A DNA stretch of 28,007 nt from an uncultured Clostridia bacterium (GTDB lineage: Bacteria; Bacillota; Clostridia; Oscillospirales; CAG-272): contig CAMETB010000003.1 of assembly GCA_945936265.1 (NCBI GenBank), positions 1-28,007 on the forward strand, read 5' to 3'. Below are positions 21,838 through 28,007 of this stretch, one piece after another (position 1 is the first letter of the stretch; every line of letters begins with the position of its first letter). The notes under the pieces are model-generated. The model saw only the letters and a program-made list of their open reading frames with translations. It was not told the DNA's origin and searched no databases. A program made the translations under genes and the position numbers.

Positions 21838-23142
21838 TTATTTTTCCTCTCGGTTTTCTCTAGTTTTGTTTTGCCTTTGTTCCTTTTCGAGCATTTTCAG
21901 TCTGTAAAGCTCCTCGGTTGCAAAGGATAGCTTTGTTACGACGTCCTTTTTGTGCGGATAGCAGATAAAAGTGTCATCCGTTGTCGATATTTGTATGCAC
22001 TGGTCCGGTCTTATATAGCAATAGTCGTACTCTATGTGGACTCCGTTCATACCTATTACGGGACGGGAGATTTTATAGTCCTCGCCATTATAGTGTCCCT
22101 CTATCGTAAAGCCGTCCTTATAGGAATGTTTAAGCGTAGCCTCGCCGAGCGGTATAAAGTGGTTTGTGTTCGGCATTGAATAAACGTCGACGGTGTCCTC
22201 AAAGTAATAGGTGCCGTCCTCTGCTTCTTTGCGCACGTTTGCTCTTTCCCACTCAAACCAGTCTGGTATGTGAGGAAATTCGGTATTGCCGTCGTTTGCG
22301 CTCATCTCGCCGTTTTCAAGCAGAGTCCATTCCTTGCCGCAATGATTGCATTTTAAGGTTGCGCCCGAACTTGTCATCTCGTACTCGGTTTTGCAATTCG
22401 GGCATTGATAAAGTACCTTGTTTATGCCCTCCGCGCGATACGGCTCGGTTATTTTTATATTATTGTCTTTCTGATACTTGTATTCGTCATAATCAAGCGC
22501 GTCAACAAGTATTTTATGAATTTCCCCGACGGATTTTTCCTCCACGTCTTTTTTGTCAAGCACCTTCGTCATAGTTGTGTGCATAGGCACTTTTCTCTTT
22601 TTTCTCCAATTCCAGAACGGAGCGCGCAGATAGTTGCCGTGGTGATTAAGGACAACGACATCATGACCGAGGCGTTTTACAAGGCGTGCAAGAGTATCGG
22701 GAATTATGGCAAGCGTGCCTATCGGTGAAAACCTCGCCTCCGGATACATGCAAAGCACGGATTTATATTCGTTAAGCACCGTTTCACACGCTTTTACAAG
22801 GTGCGGGTCGGTTGTGAATTTTCTCTTTCCTATACAGCCGTTGAGTTCCATAAGAAAGCCCCTGCGGTAATAGCTCTCAAGAGTTGTTATGTTATTAACT
22901 CTTGCAGGATAGGTGCAAAGCGAATTTATCTCAAAATCTATAAAACTCATATGGTTGCATATGAGAAAATACGGGGCTTTAACACCCTCCATATTTATCT
23001 TTTCTATTTTGCATTGCTTGCCCACAAGTATCTTACTTACAATATACATAAGCCACTTGAAAAGCCAGAACTGCTTCTTCGGCTTTTTTGCGGTGTTGTA
23101 ATGCTTGAGTCCTTTTTTGTAGTTTACTTTATTTAACTGCAC
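21838..23142 (-). CDS. PlsC-like lysophospholipid acyltransferase with internal zinc ribbon
   Basis: This 434-aa protein begins at a GTG with AGGGG seven bases before it. The acyltransferase domain (about 40-220) shows NHMSFID (His64, Asp69: the HX4D catalytic pair), GKRKFTTD and YPEARFS (Glu135), the motifs of 1-acylglycerol-3-phosphate acyltransferases. A zinc ribbon with Cys247, Cys250, Cys265 and Cys268 follows, then a C-terminal region rich in beta pattern of unknown role. It should acylate a lysophospholipid or related acceptor at the membrane. The added ribbon and C-terminal part are longer than in housekeeping PlsC (about 240 aa). Confidence 0.88.
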   Translation of the reverse strand: MQLNKVNYKKGLKHYNTAKKPKKQFWLFKWLMYIVSKILVGKQCKIEKINMEGVKAPYFLICNHMSFIDFEINSLCTYPARVNNITTLESYYRRGFLMELNGCIGKRKFTTDPHLVKACETVLNEYKSVLCMYPEARFSPIGTLAIIPDTLARLVKRLGHDVVVLNHHGNYLRAPFWNWRKKRKVPMHTTMTKVLDKKDVEEKSVGEIHKILVDALDYDEYKYQKDNNIKITEPYRAEGINKVLYQCPNCKTEYEMTSSGATLKCNHCGKEWTLLENGEMSANDGNTEFPHIPDWFEWERANVRKEAEDGTYYFEDTVDVYSMPNTNHFIPLGEATLKHSYKDGFTIEGHYNGEDYKISRPVIGMNGVHIEYDYCYIRPDQCIQISTTDDTFICYPHKKDVVTKLSFATEELYRLKMLEKEQRQNKTRENREEK

Positions 23143-23163
23143 CTTTGCCCCTTTCTCTCACAA

Positions 23164-23188
23164 AATCCGACAGCGTAGCCGTCGGATT
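23164..23188 (-). terminator. Hairpin after the phosphoribosyltransferase gene
   Basis: AATCCGAC/GTCGGATT with a 9-nt loop and a short U run lies 10 bp past the stop codon; a weak terminator. Read-through into the acyltransferase gene is possible. Confidence 0.5.
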
Positions 23189-23197
23189 AAGTATGTA

Positions 23198-23755
23198 TTA
23201 TTCCTTTATACTACCGTCGGCATTGAACAAGGGAAGCTTTTCAAGATATGTAATATCGCCTCTGTCAATAGCGTCGCCCTCGGCAAGTATCGCCATTCTG
23301 CCGACAATCTTTCCACCCACCTTGTTGACAAGCTCCTCTATTGCGTGGAGCGATTCACCGGTGGATATAACGTCATCTACTATAAGAATTCTCTTGCCTT
23401 TCATCCTCTCGCCGTCTTTGCCGTCAAGATAAAGTTTCTGCTCTTTTTCCGTTGTTATCGATTTTACGGTTGCGGATATTATATCCGTCATATAAAGTTT
23501 AGGTCCTTTTCTTGCAAGAACGTATCTTCTGTTTCCGTCAAGACGCGCCATCTCGTGAATAAGCGGTATGCCCTTTGCCTCGGCGGTTATTGCGTAATCG
23601 TACTCGGGAGCCTTGGCAAGAAGCGCCTTTGCACACGCTGTTGTCAGCTCCGGGTCGCCGAATATGACGAAAGCACCTATATAAAGATCGTCGGTTACTT
23701 TGCAAAGCGGAAGTTCCCTTTCAAGCCCTGCTATATTCATCTTATAGTATTTCAT
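23198..23755 (-). CDS. Phosphoribosyltransferase (type I, adenine/xanthine PRT-like)
   Basis: This 185-aa protein has the PRPP-binding loop ILIVDDVISTGES at about 123-135, preceded by the flexible-hood region typical of type I phosphoribosyltransferases (ITAEAKGIPLIHEMA). It should transfer phosphoribose from PRPP to a purine-like base in salvage; base specificity cannot be read from sequence, and a PRT-fold regulator is an alternative. Start chosen at MKYYKMNIAG with AAAGG before it; an ATG 21 bp upstream is possible. It has its own promoter just after serS. Confidence 0.85.
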   Translation of the reverse strand: MKYYKMNIAGLERELPLCKVTDDLYIGAFVIFGDPELTTACAKALLAKAPEYDYAITAEAKGIPLIHEMARLDGNRRYVLARKGPKLYMTDIISATVKSITTEKEQKLYLDGKDGERMKGKRILIVDDVISTGESLHAIEELVNKVGGKIVGRMAILAEGDAIDRGDITYLEKLPLFNADGSIKE

Positions 23756-23797
23756 ATAATTGCCTTTCGTAAACAAATATTTTAACTTAACAAAGAT

Positions 23798-23826
23798 ATT
23801 TTAACACTTTTATATTGACAAGTCAA
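23798..23826 (-). promoter_or_regulatory. Promoter of the phosphoribosyltransferase gene, with overlapping palindrome
   Basis: TTGACT, 17 bp, TAAAAT on the minus strand. ATTGAC-AA-GTCAAT covers the -35 and could be a repressor site. Confidence 0.7.
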
Positions 23827-23835
23827 TACAAACGG

Positions 23836-25122
23836 TTATTTTTTGACAATTTTCGTCATGCCGCCCATATACGGTCTTAATACCTCGGGGATATTTACGC
23901 TGCCGTCTGCATTAAGATTGTTTTCAAGAAATGCGATAAGCATACGGGGAGGAGCTACCACGGTATTATTAAGTGTATGCGCAAAATATTTTTTGCCGTC
24001 CTTGCCTGCTACTCTTATTCTTAATCTGCGCGCCTGTGCGTCGCCGAGATTCGAGCAGGAACCTACCTCGAAATACTTCTTCTGCCTCGGCGACCAAGCC
24101 TCGACGTCAACGCTCTTTACTTTGAGGTCGGCAAGGTCTCCCGAGCAGCATTCAAGCGTTCTTACGGGTATATCCATGCTTCTGAACAGGTCAACGGTGT
24201 TCTGCCAGAGTTTATCAAACCACATTTTGCTGTCCTCGGGCTTGCAGACTACTATCATTTCCTGCTTTTCAAACTGATGTATTCTGTAAACGCCTCTCTC
24301 CTCTATTCCGTGCGCTCCCTTTTCCTTACGGAAGCAGGGCGAATATGAGGTAAGGGTTTTCGGAAGTTCTTCCTCGGGGGTTATGGTATCTATGAACTTA
24401 CCTATCATAGAGTGCTCGCTCGTACCGATAAGGTAGAGGTCCTCGCCCTCGATTTTATACATCATGGCGTCCATCTCGGCAAAACTCATAACTCCCGTCA
24501 CAACGTCGCTTCTTATCATAAACGGAGGAACACAGTAGGTAAAGCCCCTGTTTATCATAAAGTCACGTGCGTAGGAAATAACTGCGGAGTGGAGGCGCGC
24601 TATATCGCCCATAAGATAGTAAAATCCGTTCCCGGCAACTCTCCTTGCGCTGTCAAGGTCTATTCCGTTAAAGGACTCCATTATATCGGTGTGGTAAGGA
24701 ATTTCAAAATCGGGCACCTTCGGCTCACCGAACCTCTGTACCTCGACGTTTTCGCTGTCGTCCTTGCCTATCGGAACCGACGGGTCGATTATATTCGGAA
24801 TGGTCATCATTATCTTTTTTATCTTCCCGGCGTACTCGTCTTCGAGTTTTTCAAGTTCTGCAAGGCGCTGCGCGTTTGCGGATACCTGTGCCTTGACTTT
24901 TTCCGCCTCGTCCTTTTTGCCCTGTGCCATAAGCGTTCCTATCTGCTTTGAGAGCTTGTTTCTGTCGGCACGCAGAGTGTCGCCCTCAAGTTTGAACTTG
25001 CGGAAACTGTCGTCAAGTTCTATTACCTCATCAACAAGCGGAAGTTTGGAATCCTGGAATTTGTTCCTGATATTCTGCTTTACTACCTCGGGGTTTTCTC
25101 TTAAAAATTTCAGATCGATCAT
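23836..25122 (-). CDS. serS: Seryl-tRNA synthetase
   Basis: This 428-aa class II synthetase charges tRNA-Ser with serine. The N-terminal coiled coil (about 30-100) binds the long variable arm of tRNA-Ser. The serine-binding TSE is at 234-236, motif 2 is CFRKEKGAHGIEERGVYRIH (263-282) and motif 3 includes Arg393 in APPRMLIAFLEN, where NNT replaces the more usual NGS just before it. It ends LRPYMGG, as the family does. ATG chosen with GGAGG five bases upstream; longer frames run into the leader terminator. A T-box leader controls it, so expression should rise when tRNA-Ser is uncharged. Confidence 0.97.
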   Translation of the reverse strand: MIDLKFLRENPEVVKQNIRNKFQDSKLPLVDEVIELDDSFRKFKLEGDTLRADRNKLSKQIGTLMAQGKKDEAEKVKAQVSANAQRLAELEKLEDEYAGKIKKIMMTIPNIIDPSVPIGKDDSENVEVQRFGEPKVPDFEIPYHTDIMESFNGIDLDSARRVAGNGFYYLMGDIARLHSAVISYARDFMINRGFTYCVPPFMIRSDVVTGVMSFAEMDAMMYKIEGEDLYLIGTSEHSMIGKFIDTITPEEELPKTLTSYSPCFRKEKGAHGIEERGVYRIHQFEKQEMIVVCKPEDSKMWFDKLWQNTVDLFRSMDIPVRTLECCSGDLADLKVKSVDVEAWSPRQKKYFEVGSCSNLGDAQARRLRIRVAGKDGKKYFAHTLNNTVVAPPRMLIAFLENNLNADGSVNIPEVLRPYMGGMTKIVKK

Positions 25123-25136
25123 ATTTTCCTCCAAAA

Positions 25137-25345
25137 AAATAAAAAGCGCCCTTTCAGCCAAAGGGTGCAAAAATTACACGGTACCACCTTATGTTTAACT
25201 CACGACCGATAACGAGGTCACACGGCGCACGCTTTCACGGGCAACTCGGGAGTGGATTTGCCGCACCTGCACGGATGACACCTCTCACCTATGGCATCAA
25301 TCTCTTTCCGGAGTAACGACAATTTTTTCCGTCACAGTTTTTACA
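25137..25345 (-). promoter_or_regulatory. T-box leader, serine-responsive (specifier UCC)
   Basis: The minus-strand leader carries the T-box sequence AAGGTGGTACCGTG (25177-25190) and a following terminator GCACCCTTT/AAAGGGCGC with a U run (25139-25168). In Stem I the stretch AAATCCACTCCC places TCC (25254-25256), a serine codon, in the specifier position, which agrees with serS downstream. Uncharged tRNA-Ser would stabilise the antiterminator and allow read-through. Confidence 0.93.
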
Positions 25346-25351
25346 CATGAT

Positions 25352-25380
25352 ATTGTATCACCAAAAAAACGCCTTGTCAA
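25352..25380 (-). promoter_or_regulatory. Promoter of the T-box/serS unit
   Basis: TTGACA, exactly 17 bp, TACAAT on the minus strand. Confidence 0.85.
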
Positions 25381-25443
25381 GTAATAATCCGATATTTTTT
25401 CACATATAGTTGAAATGAGAAAATAAAGCAAGGAGAAAAAACG

Positions 25444-26991
25444 ATGGCAGAAATTAGTTTCAATATGGGAATACCCAAAAAAGCGAATATTTCCAAAGTT
25501 TCAACAGACACTGTAATAACTCATGATGTAAGTGAAGAATTTTCCTTACCCGATTATGTGCCGGAGGTAAGGCGCGTCCTTACAACGAGGGCTCAGGTTC
25601 TGCCCGAGAGTAAATATATCTCGGATGGCGGCGCCGGAAGTATGTTGGAACTCGGCGGTACGGTGACTTACTCGGTTATTTATACCGACGACGAGGGCAA
25701 ACTCTGCTCAACCCCGTTAAGCAGCAATTACGAGACGCAAACGGTATTAAACTCGCACCCCGACACCGTATTTATCGACACTGTGGCGGACAATGTGTCC
25801 TGCCGCGTCAATGCGCCGAGGAAATTGACGATAAAGACAAGGCTCAAAAGCAGAATTCTTGCATTTGAAGGAAACGAAATAGATGAGAATATCGAAGGCA
25901 AGTCCGGAGAGGACGAATTTTTCATTGAGAGAATGTGCGAAAATGTAAATTCCGTCGGGATAAAGACATCGAGTTTACAAAACATACATATAAGCGACCG
26001 CTTTGACACAGGCAGTGTTACCGATATACAGCCGATATGGTGCGACGCCTCGATGGACATAACCGATGTAAAGGCTCACAACGGAGCAATTTCCGTTCGC
26101 GGAGACGTTTACGTAAAGTGTCTTTGCAACACATCGTCGGGGATTATGACTCTTAATAAGACAGTGCCTCTGTCAGAGGAAATGGAAACAGATGGTGCGG
26201 AAACGGGGGATATGTCAAGGGCAACGGGAAGATGCGTAAGCCTTTCCATATCGAGCGAGCAAAGTGACGGAGAGGATCGGCTCTTCTTTGATGTGAATTG
26301 CGAACTTGAAGGCGAACTTTACAGAAACGAAGAAAACATAATGACAAAAGACTGCTATTCAACGAAATACGAGACTGATTCAACATACAGAAATATCGAC
26401 ACGTATTCAGCCGTAAAATGTATAAACTCTTCTTTCACATCAAGTGAGAGTGTAAAGAGAAAAAACAAAGATATTTCCGAGATTGTAGAGATTATTACGG
26501 ACCCTGTGTATGAAAAAACGGAGATCAAGGGTCAAAAAGCGATAATATACGGAAAACTTTATATAACCGTCATAGGCAAGAGCGCGCCGAAGGGAGATAT
26601 TGAAGGAGAATTTATATCCGAGGAGTATGAAATACCCTTTAAGTACGAAACGGATATTTCACGCTCGTCCGAGGATATACTTACCCGCGCGGACTTCTCG
26701 ACAGGAAATGTAAGCGCAAGATATGACGCAGAAAAATTCTACTGTACGGCAGAAATATTTCCCTCGGTATCGATTTTTTCCAAAGGAAACGCAAAAATAC
26801 TTGATACTGCGACACTCAAAAAAGATAAAGAGATAAAAAAAGATTCGTCATGTATAAGAGTTTATTTTCCCAAAAACGGTGATACGCTCTGGGAAATAGC
26901 AAAAAAATATCACATATCATCAAAGAAAATCGCCGAGAGAAACAATATCACGACAGCATCGCTTGACGGCGTAAAAGATATCATAATATAA
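25444..26991 (+). CDS. SPOCS-domain and LysM spore-coat morphogenesis protein (SipL/SpoVID-like)
   Basis: This 515-aa protein has repeated SPOCS (DUF3794) domains over about residues 30-450, beginning HDVSEEFSLPDYVPEVRRVL, and a single C-terminal LysM (about 472-515, FPKNGDTLWEIAKKYHISSK). This is the architecture of SipL of clostridia and a relative of SpoVID of bacilli, proteins that guide spore-coat encasement on the forespore surface. AAGGAG lies eight bases before the ATG. CATATAGTT at 25402-25410 resembles a sigma-E -10, but I find no good -35, so mother-cell control is likely but unproven. It is divergent from serS and forms a single-gene unit. Confidence 0.9.
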   Translation: MAEISFNMGIPKKANISKVSTDTVITHDVSEEFSLPDYVPEVRRVLTTRAQVLPESKYISDGGAGSMLELGGTVTYSVIYTDDEGKLCSTPLSSNYETQTVLNSHPDTVFIDTVADNVSCRVNAPRKLTIKTRLKSRILAFEGNEIDENIEGKSGEDEFFIERMCENVNSVGIKTSSLQNIHISDRFDTGSVTDIQPIWCDASMDITDVKAHNGAISVRGDVYVKCLCNTSSGIMTLNKTVPLSEEMETDGAETGDMSRATGRCVSLSISSEQSDGEDRLFFDVNCELEGELYRNEENIMTKDCYSTKYETDSTYRNIDTYSAVKCINSSFTSSESVKRKNKDISEIVEIITDPVYEKTEIKGQKAIIYGKLYITVIGKSAPKGDIEGEFISEEYEIPFKYETDISRSSEDILTRADFSTGNVSARYDAEKFYCTAEIFPSVSIFSKGNAKILDTATLKKDKEIKKDSSCIRVYFPKNGDTLWEIAKKYHISSKKIAERNNITTASLDGVKDIII

Positions 26992-26998
26992 TTAATTT

Positions 26999-27026
26999 CC
27001 CCGAAAAGTCTTTTGGCTTTTCGGGG
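26999..27026 (+). terminator. Terminator of the spore-coat gene
   Basis: A 10-bp stem CCCCGAAAAG/CTTTTCGGGG with an 8-nt loop lies 8 bp after the stop; the T run is short. Confidence 0.75.
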
Positions 27027-27071
27027 GATTTCGTGGTAGGAATCGAGGGATGAACAATGAATAATAAATAG

Positions 27072-27216
27072 GTAGGGCGGGTGGCTTGCTCCCGCCGGAA
27101 AGCCTTCTCCTGTGGGAGAAGGGGGACCGCGTTAGCGGTGGATGAGGAGTTATTGCTTGTTGCCCTTTAGCATAATGGAAAACGAGCAATGCGGCAGGAG
27201 CAAGCCCCTGCCCTAC
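27072..27216. repeat. Inverted GC-rich intergenic repeat pair
   Basis: GTAGGGCGGGTGGCTTGCTC (from 27072) recurs as a near-match in inverted orientation at 27193-27216. Between them lie hairpins CCTTCTCC/GGAGAAGG and CCGC/GCGG. Such modules are dispersed intergenic repeats in many gut Clostridia (general knowledge). No gene seen. Confidence 0.6.
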
Positions 27217-27266
27217 GAACAGAGAGGAGCCTACGATACAAAAAACCGCCATACAAGGCACAATTT

Positions 27267-27378
27267 TTCATTATTTATCTCTTTTAAACGGACCGTCGAG
27301 GACGCCGGTCCCTACAAGACACGATTATTCATTATTTATCTCTTTTAAACGGACCGTCGAGGACGCCGGTCCCTACAA
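27267..27378. repeat. 51-bp direct repeat, two copies
   Basis: Copies at 27267-27317 and 27328-27378 are identical over 51 bp, from TTCATTATTTATCTC to GGTCCCTACAA, with a period of 61 bp. Each contains GGACCG/CGGTCC ends that can pair. Confidence 0.9.
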
Positions 27379-27467
27379 CGTGAACCCCCAAAATTCGCAA
27401 GCTCATTTCGGGGAACCCCTACAACGTGAACCCCAAAAGTTCATTCTTCGCTTCGGGGAACCCTTAC
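27373..27467. repeat. 46-bp direct repeat, two copies
   Basis: CTACAACGTGAACCCC occurs at 27373-27388 and 27419-27434, each followed by a less conserved stretch ending TTCGGGGAACCC. GTTCCCC/GGGGAAC ends may pair. Confidence 0.75.
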
Positions 27468-27468
27468 A

Positions 27469-27499
27469 AAAAAGCAGAGCGAAAATCGCTCTGCTTTTT
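27469..27499 (-). terminator. Terminator of the right-edge gene
   Basis: A perfect 14-bp stem AAAAAGCAGAGCGA/TCGCTCTGCTTTTT with loop AAA lies downstream of the minus-strand stop at 27558. Confidence 0.85.
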
Positions 27500-27557
27500 G
27501 TTGCCCTAAAAGGAGTAAAACACGGCAACTATGTTGGTAATGCTTTTTGATATATCT

Positions 27558-28007
27558 TTACGCTGCAAGTTCTGATATCTTTGTAAAGGTGACAACTCCG
27601 AGCGCCTTTCTAGTTTCGCCGACGATGGCATCTATGGTTTTTACATAAGTTGTATCCGTAGGAGTGCCGCTCTGAACAAAACTCATATTTCCGTCACCGT
27701 CTATTACATATGCACTCATTACAATGTTAAGCGCCTTGGTTGCATCAGTAAATCCGGTGAGCGTAAGACCAAATCTTGAAAAGCCGTAGTTTGTTATCTC
27801 TATCTGTATGGAATTTGCATTTGTAATAACCTTGTTATCATCGAAGTTTACACTTGTAATGCTGCTGTCGTTTACATTTGAAACGATTATACCATACTTT
27901 AATTCTTTACCTTCTCCGGCATATAAATTATAGGCACTGAGAGCATCGGTGTTTACCGTAAATCCGGCATACATTGTATCGGTGCCCAATGAGTAGCCCG
28001 ATGCGGC
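27558..28007 (-). CDS. C-terminal part of a hypothetical protein (runs off the window)
   Basis: The frame is open from the window edge to the stop, about 149 codons, so only the C-terminus is present. A TTG at 27989 is not a likely start because the frame continues upstream. The sequence is Thr/Ser/Asn rich with beta-strand-like alternation (IQIEITNYGFSRFGLTLTGF, VMSAYVIDGDGNMSFV), which suggests an extracellular or surface beta-domain, but no LPXTG, LysM or SLH motif is seen and I do not recognise the family. A good terminator follows. Confidence 0.6.
   Translation of the reverse strand, partial: AASGYSLGTDTMYAGFTVNTDALSAYNLYAGEGKELKYGIIVSNVNDSSITSVNFDDNKVITNANSIQIEITNYGFSRFGLTLTGFTDATKALNIVMSAYVIDGDGNMSFVQSGTPTDTTYVKTIDAIVGETRKALGVVTFTKISELAA

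Noticed and set aside
21526..21930. 134-codon plus-strand frame over the ABC exporter promoter region
   Set aside because: It overlaps a good minus-strand promoter, terminator and gene ends, and lacks a ribosome site.

Overview
The window looks like chromosomal DNA of a spore-forming, anaerobic, low-GC Gram-positive bacterium (class Clostridia, probably a gut lineage). The evidence is a SipL/SpoVID-like SPOCS+LysM spore-coat morphogenesis protein, a serS gene behind a serine T-box leader, an oxygen-sensitive class III ribonucleotide reductase, many TTGACA-17-TATAAT-type promoters, strong AGGAGG ribosome sites and intergenic repeat families of a kind common in gut Clostridia. That taxonomic placement is inference from gene content; there is no rRNA gene in the window. 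Left part (1-12.8 kb): a degenerate ~68-bp tandem repeat is followed by a tightly packed nine-gene minus-strand operon. In transcription order it encodes: a membrane-anchored XRE regulator; an Abi_2/AbiF-like HEPN protein; a HAD phosphatase fused to an NrdG-type radical-SAM activase; a short class III ribonucleotide reductase (NrdD); a deoxynucleoside-monophosphate-kinase-like P-loop protein; an unknown-domain + BspA-type leucine-rich-repeat (LRR) protein; a glycosyltransferase + Sel1 + LRR protein; a metallophosphoesterase; and a degenerate AAA ATPase + LRR protein. Most junctions overlap by 4-28 bp or abut, so the genes are likely co-expressed. Upstream lies a perfect sigma-A promoter driving a ~190-nt structured RNA that ends in its own terminator, just before a second promoter for the regulator. 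This is the most unusual part of the window: an RNA + HEPN + nucleotide-metabolism + LRR-sensor cassette with the look of an accessory (possibly defence or conflict) island. Function is inference. Middle part (12.8-18 kb): small genes (YccF-family membrane protein, mscL, alpha/beta hydrolase, tRNA-Gln(CUG), a four-helix-bundle protein, a short hypothetical, a zinc-ribbon membrane protein) separated by repeat-rich DNA. Three clusters of miniature hairpins with outer inverted arms are present, together with an exact 18-bp duplicate of the tRNA-Gln 3' end 2.1 kb downstream of the tRNA and two further fragments matching the tRNA T-arm in inverted orientation. The segment between the two tRNA 3' ends could be a remnant of a tRNA-targeted insertion, but no integrase is visible. 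Right part (18-28 kb): ordinary chromosomal genes. These are a two-gene ABC exporter operon, a PlsC-like acyltransferase with a zinc ribbon, a phosphoribosyltransferase, T-box-controlled serS, the spore-coat SPOCS/LysM gene, about 440 bp of dispersed intergenic repeats, and the C-terminal part of a hypothetical protein that runs off the right edge.
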